Source: Lachnospiraceae bacterium
Lineage (GTDB): Bacteria > Bacillota > Clostridia > Lachnospirales > Lachnospiraceae
NCBI GenBank assembly: GCA_910575275.1
Contig: CAJTEE010000001.1
Span: 434,001 to 498,000 of the forward strand
DNA: 64,000 bases
Reading direction: 5' to 3'
Shown here: one piece after another, positions 47,001 to 56,495 of the stretch
Layout: the number at the start of each line of letters is the position of its first letter
Position numbering within the stretch: position 1 is the first letter of the stretch
Position numbers and translations under genes: made by a program
Notes under the pieces: generated by a model
What the model saw: the letters and a program-made list of their open reading frames with translations, nothing else
The model's database searches: none
Told to the model about the DNA's origin: nothing

Positions 47001-48023
47001 ATGAGTAAGGTTTCAATTATTACCGCACAGGAAGCGGCAGCCATGGTTTCCGATAATATGGTGATCACCACCCACCAGCGGCTTCGTTGCCAGCGCTATG
47101 CCGGAGGCACTCACCAGGGCCTTAGAAAACCGTTTTTTAGAGACCGGTTTCCCCAAAAATCTCACGCTTTTTTACGCGGCTGCGCAAGGAAACCGCAACG
47201 GCAGCGGTGCAGACCACTTTGCCCATGAGGGCATGACAAAACGTGTCATCGGAGGCCATTGGAACATTGGCCCAGCTCTATAGCGAGATCGCCGCACACC
47301 GCGTCGGTGTCATTACCTACGTTGGACTCAATACCTTCGCCGACCCTCGGATCGAGGGTCAGAAGCTTAATTCTGTTTCTACCGAGGATTTGGTAGAGGT
47401 AATCCATATCGGCGGTGAGGAGAAACATCTATAAATAAATCTTTCCCGATCGACATCGCTTTCATCCGTGGAACCTATTCCGCCGAACACGGCAATGTCA
47501 CTCTGGAGCGGGAAGTCGCCTCTCTCGAGACAGCCTCTATCGCGCAGGCCGTTAAAAACAGTGGCGGCAGGGTCATTGTCCAGGTGGAAAGAGTCGTGGA
47601 GAACGGCAAGTTTGATCCGAAGCTTGTCAAGATCCCTGGCATCTATGTGGATGCCGTCGTAATTTGCGAGGGCAAGAAAAATCATGAACAGTGCGTCGGA
47701 TGCGAATACGACGGGGCCATGAGATTTCCGTGTTCCCTTGAGCAGTCGGCTGCGGCGGTTTTGTCAACATTACACAGAACGCTAAACGCGTATTCTTCTG
47801 CGGGACTTTTACTGCCGGCGGGCTTGCCGTTGAATTTGAAGACGGCAGACTGAAGATCGTCAAGGAGGGCCGTGAGAAAAAGTTTATCGAACATGTGGAG
47901 CAGATCGCGTTCAGCGGTGCTTATGCCAACAAAACGGGACAGCCGGTTCTCTATATCACGGAATGCGCCGTATTTGAACTGCGTAAGGACGGCGTGTATC
48001 TCACGGAAGTGGCGCCTGGCATC
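47001..48023 (+). pseudogene. Propionate/acetate CoA-transferase (Pct type), broken
   Basis: From ATG 47001 (AGGAGG upstream) the frame reads MSKVSIITAQEAAAMVSDNM. It then shifts near 47075 into AMPEALTRALENRFLETGFP, HEGMTKRVIGGHWNIGPAL, a further frame with IAAHRVGVITYVGLNTFADP, then DIAFIRGTYSAEHGNVTLER. After the segment ending EYDGAM, the part that should carry the CoA-binding GxG and catalytic Glu (roughly 200 residues) is missing. The sequence resumes at NITQNAKRVFFCGTFTAGGL and runs to YLTEVAPGI, where it fuses to a GntP permease piece. The gene is dead; the separate but gene now supplies this chemistry. Confidence 0.8.
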
Positions 48024-48452
48024 GCCATCTTCGTCGCGGTCTGCTCGGGTCTTCCGATTCTGGAAAGCCTGCAGAACTCCTTTATGCCGGCAGCCGGGGA
48101 CTATGTCATCAACTACTTTTTAATTTTCTTTGTCGGAGCTTTATTTGGTGCGGTGTATCAGTTTACTGGCGCCGCCGAATCCATTGCAAGAGCCATCGCC
48201 GGCGTCAGCAAGGGGAAATTTGCCGCCCCGATCCTTATGTGCATCACGGGTCTTTTGACCTTCGGCGGAGTCAGCGGCTTTATTGTCTTTTTCGTCATCT
48301 GCGTCGGCCCTTGCGGCTCTGCTTGCGGAGGTATGGGCGTCGCCTTCAATGCCCTAAAGGATACCTACATATCTATGGGCCTGAATCTGGAGTACGTCCA
48401 CCGTATCGCCACCATTGCGGCCGGTACGCTCGATACCCTTCCCCATCAGGGC
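48024..48452 (+). pseudogene. GntP-family permease fragment with internal deletion
   Basis: Without its own start, the frame continues from the Pct tail into GLPILESLQNSFMPAAGDYV, INYFLIFFVGALFGAVYQFT and LLTFGGVSGFIVFFVI. It then jumps to MGVAFNALKDTYISMGLNLE and YVHRIATIAAGTLDTLPHQG. These are central and late parts of GntP-type gluconate/organic-acid permeases with the segment between removed. The end fuses directly to a MarR regulator fragment. Confidence 0.7.
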
Positions 48453-48867
48453 ACCCAGATGCATCAACTTTTTACTCACAACCTCACAGCACACCGTCTT
48501 CCAGTATATGAGCCAGAAGCTGGCCCCTTTTGATTTAACACCCTCGCAATATGGTGTACTTAACTGTCTGTGTGCCAACGGCAATACCTGTCTCCCGAAG
48601 TAGATCGCCGATCTTTTATGTCTGGAAACTTCAACTATTTCCGGTATTTTGGACCGGATGCAGAAAAAGGAGCTGATTGACCGGGTCATTAATACGGAAA
48701 ACCGCCGTGAGATCCTTGTCACCACAACACGCAGGGGCGCCGCCCTGGAAGAACCTGTCTTACAAACCATTGAGGAGGTCAATCAGGCGGTCCTCGCTGA
48801 CTTCAGTGAAGACGAGGCAGAATTTTTTAAAGCGTGTCTGCGGCACATCGCAGAAAAAGCATTGTAA
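48453..48867 (+). pseudogene. MarR-family regulator with a nonsense codon
   Basis: The frame gives SQHTVFQYMSQKLAPFDLTP, then SQYGVLNCLCANGNTCLPK and a TAG at 48601-48603. It continues IADLLCLETSTISGILDRMQ, the DNA-binding wing VINTENRREILVTTTRRGAA, and a full C-terminal helix ending EKAL at 48867. A single GAG-to-TAG change in the expected PKEIADLL motif explains the stop. The N-terminus is replaced by the GntP fragment. Except for these two lesions the gene is well preserved, suggesting recent loss. Confidence 0.75.
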
Positions 48868-48970
48868 TCTCGGTTACACTGCTTTTTTACACCAAATTAC
48901 TAGTATGCTAATTATTTTTATAATTTATTACTCGTTATCATCAATATAGATACGCAGGAGGATTCTCCAA

Positions 48971-49045
48971 ATGAAAATCATTTGCTATGACTCTAAAAGA
49001 GCAGCCGCTCCCCGACAAGAAACCACATACATGTTTAACAAATAG
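48971..49045 (+). pseudogene. 24-codon stub gene upstream of the second etfA
   Basis: AGGAGG is followed after 9 nt by ATG and MKIICYDSKRAAAPRQETTY, ending at TAG 49045. Its position just before an etfA copy and the start MKII suggest the remains of an etfB or another acyl-CoA-oxidation gene, but the rest does not match. Low confidence. Confidence 0.3.
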
Positions 49046-49061
49046 CAAAGGAATTTTCCAT

Positions 49062-50079
49062 ATGAAAGACGATATTCTGGTATTCGTAGAAAAACGAAAC
49101 GGGCAGCTTCAAAAAATAAGTGCCAAATTGATCGGCGGCGCACGCCGGCTCGCTAAAAAAAGCGGCGGCAGAGTTTTGGCTCTGCTGGCAGGCTACCAGC
49201 TTGCAGAGGACGCCAAGCGGCTTCAAAGGGCAGGAGCCGACGAGGTGCTCCTGGCCGACTCCCTTTCCCTCGCGGAGTATTCCATCGCCTGCTATGCAGA
49301 TGTCTGCCAGGCGGCGTTGCGGACGGTAAAGCCTTTTCTATTCCTTTTTGGCTCCACCACGATCGGGATCGGCTTAGCTTCGGCTCTGGGGGGCAAGACT
49401 GGACGCCGGGCTCGCGGTCGACTGTACCGAGCTTTGGATCTCACAGGAAGTGCCGTTTTCCTGTCATATGTCGCGTCCCAATCTGGATGGGGCCTCTGTC
49501 GATTCCCTGTGCTGCCAGAATACCTGACTCTTTGTTGCCACTCTGCGGCCCGGTGTTTTCACGGCCCTCACAGGGGATGAGCTGCACACGCTTGCCCCCA
49601 AAACCTGTCCTGTTTCCTTCCCTCCCGTCTCTCTGTCCTCGGTCGTAAACGGCGTAGAGCTCCTGTCCGTGAAAACGCAGAATCGAAATATGACTGCCTC
49701 CATCACCGAGGCCAGGGTTCTGGTCGCCGGAGGCCGGGGGATCGGAGGGCCGGAGGGGTTTCAGATGCTGCGCAGGGTGGCAAATCTTCTAGGCGGAGAA
49801 ATCGCCTGCTCCCGCGCCTGCTTGGAAGCGGGCTGGATTGATACCGCACCGCAGGTTGGGCAGACAAGAAAAACCGTTCGCCCTGACCTTTACCTGGCCT
49901 GCGGAATCTCCGGCGCCTTCCAGCATGTCACAGGCATGGAGAATTCCGGCCTGATTATCTCCATCAATAAGAATCCGGCCGCACCGATTTTCGATATTTC
50001 CGACTTCGGGATCGTCGGCAGCGTAGAAATCATCCTGCCCGCGTTGATCCAGGCACTCGAGCAATATTATTCCGAATAA
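49062..50079 (+). pseudogene. Second electron transfer flavoprotein alpha subunit, frameshifted
   Basis: From ATG 49062 the frame encodes an EtfA N-terminal domain (MKDDILVFVEKRNGQLQKIS to FLFLFGSTTIGIGLASALGG) and shifts near 49395 at a run of six G's. The next frame gives LDAGLAVDCTELWISQEVPF, then a stop and another shift to ATLRPGVFTALTGDELHTLA. The last part (ARVLVAGGRGIGGPEGFQML, then VGQTRKTVRPDLYLACGISG) is an intact FAD domain ending at 50079. Its sequence differs clearly from the operon EtfA, so it is a different paralogue, perhaps from another acyl-CoA dehydrogenase system. Confidence 0.8.
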
Positions 50080-50201
50080 TGCTATGATGCACGGAGTGTT
50101 TCGTCATGGCCCGACGGCCGGTAAACGTATCTGTTCAGCCTACGGGCTCCTGTTCACAATAACGCCAACAGCTTCCCTGTTGCAAAAATGCACAGCATAT
50201 A

Positions 50202-50230
50202 TTGACCTTGCCTGGATTAAATGTTAAAAT
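50202..50230 (+). promoter_or_regulatory. Promoter of the but gene
   Basis: -35 TTGACC (50202-50207), 17-bp spacer, -10 TAAAAT (50225-50230), about 38 bp before the ATG. Confidence 0.72.
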
Positions 50231-50267
50231 GTTATCAACATTATTTTAAGAAACGAGGGCGAATCAT

Positions 50268-51611
50268 ATGGATTACAAAAAAATGTATCAGGATAAGCTG
50301 GTCTCGGCCGAGGAGGCCGCCAAAGCCGTAAAATCCGGTGACTGGGTCGATTACGGATGGACCACCGCAACCCCCGTGGCCGTCGATGCGGCGCTCGCGA
50401 AACGGCTGACAACGCTCACCGATGTGAACTTCCGCGGCGGTATCCTAATGTGGGTTCCCGAAATCTTTAAAATTGAAAACCCGGCAGAGCATCTTACCTG
50501 GAATTCCTGGCATATGGGCGGGATCGAGCGGAAAGCCATCGCACAGGGCTTTTCTTACTATGCTCCTATCCGCTATTCCGAGCTTCCCCGCTATTACAGG
50601 GAATCGCAGACCAAGCCGGATGTCGCGATCTTCCAGGTCGCTCCCATGGATGCACACGGCTTCTTTAATTTCGGCCCCAACGCCTCCCATATGGCGGCAT
50701 GCTGCGAGACCTCCAAGGTCATCATCGTAGAGGTCAACGAAAACATGCCGGTCTGCCTCGGCGGCTTTGAGGAGGGTATCCACATCTCCAAAGTCGATAT
50801 GATTGTAGAGGGAAACAATCCTCCGATTGCAGAAATGGGCGGAGCCGCTGCAGCCAGCGAGGTGGACGAGGCAGTCGCAAAGTTAATTGTCTCTGAAATC
50901 CCGGACGGCGCCTGCTTGCAGCTCGGCATCGGCGGAATGCCGAATGCAGTCGGTTCCCTGATCGCCAAATCCGACTTAAAGGATCTTGGCGTACATACCG
51001 AGATGTACGTGGACGCCTTTGTTGACATCGCAAATGCGGGAAAGATTACAGGCGCGAGAAAGAGCATTGACAAAGGCAGGCAGGTCTATGCCTTTGGCGC
51101 GGGGACAAAAAAACTGTACGATTACCTCCATCAGAATCCGGAGTGCATGTCTGCGCCGGTTAATTATACCAACGATATCCGCTCCATTTCTGCTCTGGAC
51201 AACTTTATGTCGATCAACAACGCGGTGGATCTGGATCTGTTCGGACAGGTCAATTCCGAGTCCTCCGGTATAAAGCACATCAGCGGCGCCGGCGGACAAC
51301 TTGATTTCGTCCTGGGCGCATACCTTTCCAACGGCGGAAAGAGCTTTATCTGCTGCTCCTCCACCTTTAAGACAAAGGACGGCCAGTTAAAGTCCCGCAT
51401 CCTGCCCACCTTAAATCCGGGCTCCATCGTGACCGACACGCGCGCCAATATCCATTATCTCGTCACCGAATACGGGATCGTGAACTTAAAGGGCCTTTCC
51501 ACCTGGCAGAAGGCCGAGGCCATCATCTCCGTCGCACATCCACAGTTTCGGGATGAACTGATCGCCTCTGCGGAAAAAATGAGCATCTGGAAACGCAGCA
51601 ACAAACGTTAA
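50268..51611 (+). CDS. but: Butyryl-CoA:acetate CoA-transferase
   Basis: But moves CoA from butyryl-CoA to acetate, releasing butyrate and regenerating acetyl-CoA. It is the final step in most gut Lachnospiraceae butyrate producers. The 447-residue product has the family length, with SGDWVDYGW near the start, the block [40 protein letters not shown] and [13 protein letters not shown]. The CoA-binding [11 protein letters not shown] is followed by HTEMYVDAF, whose Glu is the expected CoA-linked residue. Related 4-hydroxybutyrate and acetyl-CoA transferases look similar, but the butyrate operon 4 kb away supports But. Own promoter and terminator. Confidence 0.9.
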   Translation: MDYKKMYQDKLVSAEEAAKAVKSGDWVDYGWTTATPVAVDAALAKRLTTLTDVNFRGGILMWVPEIFKIENPAEHLTWNSWHMGGIERKAIAQGFSYYAPIRYSELPRYYRESQTKPDVAIFQVAPMDAHGFFNFGPNASHMAACCETSKVIIVEVNENMPVCLGGFEEGIHISKVDMIVEGNNPPIAEMGGAAAASEVDEAVAKLIVSEIPDGACLQLGIGGMPNAVGSLIAKSDLKDLGVHTEMYVDAFVDIANAGKITGARKSIDKGRQVYAFGAGTKKLYDYLHQNPECMSAPVNYTNDIRSISALDNFMSINNAVDLDLFGQVNSESSGIKHISGAGGQLDFVLGAYLSNGGKSFICCSSTFKTKDGQLKSRILPTLNPGSIVTDTRANIHYLVTEYGIVNLKGLSTWQKAEAIISVAHPQFRDELIASAEKMSIWKRSNKR

Positions 51612-51625
51612 AAACAGACATTTTT

Positions 51626-51680
51626 AAAAGGACGGCCGTGCTGATCACATACTGCACGGCCGTCCTTTTCTTTTTTCTTT
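51626..51680 (+). terminator. Rho-independent terminator of but
   Basis: AAAAGGACGGCCGTGC and GCACGGCCGTCCTTTT form a perfect 16-bp stem followed by CTTTTTTCTTTTA. Read the other way it may also end the GNAT gene transcript that faces it. Confidence 0.93.
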
Positions 51681-52285
51681 TATTTCATTCCGTATTTTTC
51701 ACACAGCGCTTCCCATACCGCATCAAAGGGCTTCACAGGCGCCTGCTTTTCTTCGTGTCGGCCGATCTGCTTTTCCATCCAGACCATGTTGTACCAGCGA
51801 TTGAATTTGTACCCGCACTGATAAAACTCGCCGACCATACGGTAGCCCATCCGGCTGTGGAAACGAACACTGTCCATAGTCAAATATTCGTCATCTTCCC
51901 CATTAGGAGGGCAGCCGATACAGGCGTTCATATTGAGAATCCCCTGCTCTTTTAAAGCGGCCTCCAGCGCATCGTGAAGCTTTCTGCCGATTCCCTGCCC
52001 TTTTCTGGTTTCTTCTACGTAGATCGACGTCTCCACGGCCCAGTCGTACGCCGCCCGCCCTTTAAACGGGCCCGCATAAGCAAATCCCAAAAGTTTGCCG
52101 TCTGCCTCGGCTGCCAGATACGGATACCGCTTACGCACCGTCTCCAGCCGGCCTCGAAACTCCTCCACGGAAGGGATCTCGTATTCAAAGGTAATGGCCG
52201 TTTTTTTCACGTACGGCGCATAGATCTCGTGCAGCCGCCCGGCATCCGCCGGCTGTGCCGCCCGGATCGTTACCTGCTTTTCCAT
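51680..52285 (-). CDS. GNAT acetyltransferase, phosphinothricin-acetyltransferase-like
   Basis: The 201-residue protein starts VTIRAAQPADAGRLHEIYAP and has the acetyl-CoA loop in VEETRKGQGIGRKLHDALEA. The region AITFEYEIPSVEEFRGRL is typical of the Pat/YncA subgroup, which acetylates methionine sulfone, phosphinothricin or other amino-group substrates. A longer C-terminal tail is unusual for the family. It overlaps the upstream M20 gene by one base (TAATG), so it is the last gene of the AbgT-M20-M20-GNAT operon. The substrate is unknown. Confidence 0.87.
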   Translation of the reverse strand: MEKQVTIRAAQPADAGRLHEIYAPYVKKTAITFEYEIPSVEEFRGRLETVRKRYPYLAAEADGKLLGFAYAGPFKGRAAYDWAVETSIYVEETRKGQGIGRKLHDALEAALKEQGILNMNACIGCPPNGEDDEYLTMDSVRFHSRMGYRMVGEFYQCGYKFNRWYNMVWMEKQIGRHEEKQAPVKPFDAVWEALCEKYGMK

Positions 52286-53466
52286 TACGCTTTGCTCTCC
52301 GCCTGCAGATAATCAAACGCAAACTGCGCATAGATTCCTGTACCCAGATATAAGACATCCTCATCCACATCGAACGCCGGATGATGGTGGACACAGTCAA
52401 TGCCCTTTTCACGGTTCCGACAGCCTAAAAAGCCATACACGCCCGGCACCTTTTCCATAAAGACACTGAAATCCTCGGCCCCTGTCAGCTTCGTAAGTGG
52501 CTTTAAGGCAGACTCTCCCATTACCTTCCCGGCTGCATCTCTCGCAAGCTCCACAAGCGTCTGATCGTCGTTGATCAACGGGCTCGGCCCAAAGTAATAA
52601 TCAAACTCGGCCTCGCAGTTATAGCTTTCGACGACGCCCTTCACCGCCTTTTCGATGCGGCCCGGCATGCTATCCCTGAGTTCCCTGTTAAAGGCCCGGA
52701 CGGTCCCGACAAGCTCCACCTTGTCCGCGACAATATTTTCTTTGGTTCCTCCGTTCATCATACCGACCGTGACCACCAGGCTGTTGAACGGATTGTTTAC
52801 ACGGCTCGGGATCTGCTGTAATGCCTGGACGGCCGCCGCCGCGGCCAGGATTGCATCATGGCCCAGATGCGGTGCGCTCCCGTGTGTGAGCTTCCCGAGT
52901 ACCCGGATCGTAAACCGGTCGCTGCAGGCCATGCGCTCGCCGGCCTCAAAATTTACCGTTCCCGAATCCATAAGCGCCCGGACATGCATTCCAAAGATCG
53001 CATCCACACTCTCGAGCGCACCGCGCTTTACATATTCCTCCGACTTACGTCCGATTTCCTCCGCCATCTGGAAGATCAATCGGACCGTCCCGCAAAGCTC
53101 CTCCTTATGCGCGGCGAGGATCTTCGCTGCGCCTAAAAGCATCGCCGTATGGCAGTCATGGCCGCACGCATGCATCACGCCGGGCGTCACGCTGCAATAG
53201 GTCTTTCTGGGCTCCTCCGTGATGGGCAGGGCATCTATATCGGCCCGCAGCATCACGGTTTTGCCGGGCTTTCCCCCTTCGATCGTCCCGATACAGCCCG
53301 TAATCCCGTCGAAAGTCTGAACGGCGATCCCGGACTTCTCCAGCTCTGTCTTGATAAATTCCGTCGTCTTTACTTCCTCCATGCCCAGCTCCGGATGGGC
53401 ATGAAGATGGTGACGGCACTCGATTACATACTGCTCCTGTTCCTTTGCAAGCTCCCGTACATTCAT
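52285..53466 (-). CDS. M20D amidohydrolase (peptidase), second of a tandem pair
   Basis: This is a 393-residue di-metal hydrolase with HLHAHPELGMEEVKTTEF, the ligands LRADIDALP and MHACGHDCHTAM, the catalytic Glu in QMAEEIGRKSEEYVK and the late GAEDFSVFM. GGAGG precedes an ATG that overlaps the stop of the preceding M20 gene. In the metal and catalytic motifs it resembles its neighbour, pointing to tandem duplication. Together with AbgT the pair probably imports and hydrolyses N-acyl or aminobenzoyl amino acids or short peptides; this is inferred. Confidence 0.92.
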   Translation of the reverse strand: MNVRELAKEQEQYVIECRHHLHAHPELGMEEVKTTEFIKTELEKSGIAVQTFDGITGCIGTIEGGKPGKTVMLRADIDALPITEEPRKTYCSVTPGVMHACGHDCHTAMLLGAAKILAAHKEELCGTVRLIFQMAEEIGRKSEEYVKRGALESVDAIFGMHVRALMDSGTVNFEAGERMACSDRFTIRVLGKLTHGSAPHLGHDAILAAAAAVQALQQIPSRVNNPFNSLVVTVGMMNGGTKENIVADKVELVGTVRAFNRELRDSMPGRIEKAVKGVVESYNCEAEFDYYFGPSPLINDDQTLVELARDAAGKVMGESALKPLTKLTGAEDFSVFMEKVPGVYGFLGCRNREKGIDCVHHHPAFDVDEDVLYLGTGIYAQFAFDYLQAESKA

Positions 53467-54659
53467 GCGTTTTCACCTCCTGCTGCTTTTTCCAGGTAAT
53501 CGGCGGCAAACCGAGCATATCCGGCCGCCCCCCTCGGAAGGATCTCCTCATTGATGCGGAATTTCTCATTATGAACCGCATGCACGCTTCCCGTGGCTTC
53601 GTCGTAGCAACCGATGAACACAAACAGGGAGCACGGGATATGTTCCATAATATAAGAAAAGTCCTCGCTGCCAGTCGCTTTCTCCGTCTCTACAAGCACC
53701 TCCTCGCCATACAGTGTCCGGAACGATTCCCGCGCCGTCTCGTTGAGCGCCAAATCGTCGTTTCTTACCGACGGCTCCAGATAGTTGTATTCGACCTCAG
53801 CCGTACAGCCGTTCGCAGCAGCCGTATTTTCCACGATCCGGCGCATCACGCCCTCGACCATCTGTCTTGCTTCCTTCGTGTAGCAGCGCACGGTGCCCTC
53901 CATCACGGCTTTATCCGTGATGATGTTGAACTGCGAGCCGGCTTTGATCGTTCCGACCGTAACCACTAGGGAATTTAACGGGTCGTTGGCCCGGCTCACG
54001 ATTGTCTGAAGGTTTAGCAGGATCGCACTGGCCGCCACAATCGCATCCTTAGAGAACTGCGGCGCAGAGCCGTGTGCCGAGACGCCGTGCACCGTGATCT
54101 TAAAGTTGTCGCAGCTCGCAAGCAGCGCTCCGTCGCGGACCGCAAACGTCCCGCTCGGCGCAGTCGCCGACACATGCATCCCCATCGCGGCGTCGATTCC
54201 CTCCAAATATCCTTTATCGACATAGTAATGGCTCCCGATAAACGCCTCCTCTGCGGCCTGGAACAGAAGCTTTACGGTCCCGCAAAGCTCATCCTTGCTC
54301 TCCCACAGCATCCTGGCAGCCCCAAGAAGCATTGAGGCATGGCAGTCATGGCCGCAGGCATGCATTACGCCCGGATTTTGGCTCGAACACGCGACACCGC
54401 TTTTTTCCTGGATCGGAAGCGCGTCGATATCGGCCCGCAGAAGCACTGTTTTTCCGCCTGGACGGCCACCCTTTATCGTCGCGATGCAGCCCGTGTAATC
54501 GTCAAAACGCTGCACCGGAATTCCGATTTTTTCAAGCTCCGAAACCAGGTACGCCGTCGTCTCCTTTTCCTCAAACGGCAGCTCCGCATGCGCGTGCAGA
54601 TAATGGCGGTCCGCAAGGATCGTGTCCTTTAACTCGGCCGCACGTTTCGCATAGTCCAT
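53463..54659 (-). CDS. M20D amidohydrolase (peptidase), first of a tandem pair
   Basis: The 398-residue protein has DRHYLHAHAELPFEEKETTA, LRADIDALPIQ, MHACGHDCHASML, the catalytic FQAAEEAFIGSHYYVDKG and the late ligand motif GSEDFSYIM. GGGGAG lies 6 nt before the ATG. It lies 99 bp after abgT and overlaps the next M20 gene by 4 bp. In E. coli AbgT works with the M20 enzymes AbgA/AbgB; this operon has the same logic with two AbgA-like enzymes. Confidence 0.92.
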   Translation of the reverse strand: MDYAKRAAELKDTILADRHYLHAHAELPFEEKETTAYLVSELEKIGIPVQRFDDYTGCIATIKGGRPGGKTVLLRADIDALPIQEKSGVACSSQNPGVMHACGHDCHASMLLGAARMLWESKDELCGTVKLLFQAAEEAFIGSHYYVDKGYLEGIDAAMGMHVSATAPSGTFAVRDGALLASCDNFKITVHGVSAHGSAPQFSKDAIVAASAILLNLQTIVSRANDPLNSLVVTVGTIKAGSQFNIITDKAVMEGTVRCYTKEARQMVEGVMRRIVENTAAANGCTAEVEYNYLEPSVRNDDLALNETARESFRTLYGEEVLVETEKATGSEDFSYIMEHIPCSLFVFIGCYDEATGSVHAVHNEKFRINEEILPRGAAGYARFAADYLEKAAGGENA

Positions 54660-54758
54660 AAATAACTCCCCTTTCTATATACTGCAGGCGGCCCAATGCC
54701 TCGGACCGCCCTGCATGTTATTCCTATTATACCGTATATAACCCTGTATTTTCAAGCC

Positions 54759-56309
54759 CTACAGATAAATCACGCCGCCGGGGCCAAGCGGAAGATTCAG
54801 CATCACCCAGATAATGACCTGCACGATCCAGATCGTCGCAAAGCTGATCGAAAACGGGAGCATGTTGGCAATAACCGTTCCGACTCCGACATTCTTGTCA
54901 TATTTACGGGCAAAGCCCAGGACAACCGGCAGATATGTGGCCAGCGGAGACAGCGGGTTCGTGATGGAATCGCCGATCCGGTAAACCGCCTGTGCGATCG
55001 CAGGATTGTAGCCCATGAGCATCATCATCGGAACGAAGACCGGGGCGAGGATCGCCCATTTCGCGGAAGCCGAGCCGATGAAGATATTGATGATACAGGA
55101 CAAAAAGATCAGGCCGATCAGAAGCGGGATTCCTGTAAAGCCAATGTTGCTTAAGAAGTCCGCGCCCTTAATCGCCAGGATTGTACCCAGCTTCGAGACC
55201 GAGAAGAAGTTGGTAAAGATCGAGACGAAGAAGCAAAGGAATACATAACCGCCCATCTCGGCAAAGCCCTTGCTGATATCCGCCCACAGGTCCTTGTCAT
55301 TTTTATATCTTCCGGTCACAGCGCCGTATACGATTCCCGGAATCAAAAGGAACAGCGTAACGGTAAAGACGATTCCCTTGGAAAACGGAGCCGCACCCGC
55401 GGTGATCGAGCCGTTTTCATCTGCCAGGATCGCGCGTCCGCCGAAGACCGGTACGGACATCAAAACGATCACTGCCAAAAAGATCGCGACAGAAAGGCCA
55501 GCCATCGCAACTCCCTTTTTCTGAATCGGGGAGAGCTCGGAGGCATCTGTGTCAAAGTCATACTGCTTCAGCCCCTCCTTCGTCATCGGGAAGCGGTGTA
55601 CCAAGAATTTCTCAACCAGTACGGTTCCCACAACCGACAAAACGAGGCAGGATACAATCATGAAATACCAGTTGATCGCGATGGACTCCTGATAGGTCGG
55701 ATCGATCATCTGCGCCGCCGGCTCGGTAAAGCCGTAAGCAAGCGCATCGGATAAGCCCAACAGAATGTTCGCGCAGAAGCCCGCCGATACCGACGCATAG
55801 GCCGTATACAGGCCAAGCAGCGGATGGCGTCCGATGGACATGAAAAGGATCGCCGCGAGAGGAGGCAGTACGATAAAACCTGCGTCTCCGGCAATGTTCA
55901 GGTTAATACCGAGGAAAACGACCACACCGGTGACAACCCATCCCTTCGCTTCTCCGAGGAAATGTTCCATAACGGCGATCAGAAAGCCGCTCTTTTCCGC
56001 CACGGAGGAGCCGACGACAGCTACCAGCACCATGCCAAGAGGCGCAAAGCCCGAGTAGTTCGTAATAACATTTGACCACAGATACCGGATCCCCTCAAAC
56101 GAAAAGAGATTAAACACCTCTACCGTGGAACCGTCTGCCGGATTGACTGCCGATACACCCAATATACTGCAGAGTGCGGAAATCAGCACGACAATGACCG
56201 CCAGCCCCAAAAACATCGTGAGAGGGTCGGGCAGCTTATTTCCAGCTCTTTCGATCGCGTCAAGGATTCGGTCCAGTTTTCCTTTTTTCTCTTTTACGTT
56301 CTCGCTCAT
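54759..56309 (-). CDS. abgT: AbgT-family transporter
   Basis: AbgT takes up p-aminobenzoyl-glutamate in E. coli; relatives also export sulfonamides. The product (516 residues from ATG 56309) has about eleven membrane segments and family motifs GNKLPDPLTMFLGLAVIVVL, GINLNIAGDAGFIVLPPLAA and IGDSITNPLSPLATYLPVVL. AGGAG lies 5 nt before the chosen ATG; an in-frame upstream start at 56333 lacks a site. It heads an operon with two M20 hydrolases and a GNAT gene. A 99-bp gap after the stop contains a weak hairpin without a T-tract. Confidence 0.92.
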   Translation of the reverse strand: MSENVKEKKGKLDRILDAIERAGNKLPDPLTMFLGLAVIVVLISALCSILGVSAVNPADGSTVEVFNLFSFEGIRYLWSNVITNYSGFAPLGMVLVAVVGSSVAEKSGFLIAVMEHFLGEAKGWVVTGVVVFLGINLNIAGDAGFIVLPPLAAILFMSIGRHPLLGLYTAYASVSAGFCANILLGLSDALAYGFTEPAAQMIDPTYQESIAINWYFMIVSCLVLSVVGTVLVEKFLVHRFPMTKEGLKQYDFDTDASELSPIQKKGVAMAGLSVAIFLAVIVLMSVPVFGGRAILADENGSITAGAAPFSKGIVFTVTLFLLIPGIVYGAVTGRYKNDKDLWADISKGFAEMGGYVFLCFFVSIFTNFFSVSKLGTILAIKGADFLSNIGFTGIPLLIGLIFLSCIINIFIGSASAKWAILAPVFVPMMMLMGYNPAIAQAVYRIGDSITNPLSPLATYLPVVLGFARKYDKNVGVGTVIANMLPFSISFATIWIVQVIIWVMLNLPLGPGGVIYL

Positions 56310-56402
56310 ATGTACTCCTTTCTTTTGCCTCAAATTCCGCCGCAGCCTTCTCTTTCGTCATCCCAATACAGAAGCGGCAGTTACCATCAGCAATATAAGA
56401 GT

Positions 56403-56431
56403 ATTATATGAGATATTGCTTAAATTTGCAA
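56403..56431 (-). promoter_or_regulatory. Promoter of the abgT-M20-M20-GNAT operon
   Basis: Minus strand: -35 TTGCAA (56426-56431), 17-bp spacer, consensus -10 TATAAT (56403-56408). The leader is about 90 nt. The sequence around is A/T-rich. Confidence 0.8.
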
Positions 56432-56495
56432 GAACATTTTTAATATTGCATAAAATTTATTAAAATTTTCTAAACTTCTTCATCTGTGGTTTCTC

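Noticed and set aside
11528-50079. All frameshifts being sequencing errors
   Set aside because: A few occur at homopolymers (12377, 19290, 49395), but large internal deletions and gene fusions cannot arise that way, and long intact genes between the graveyards show no shifts.
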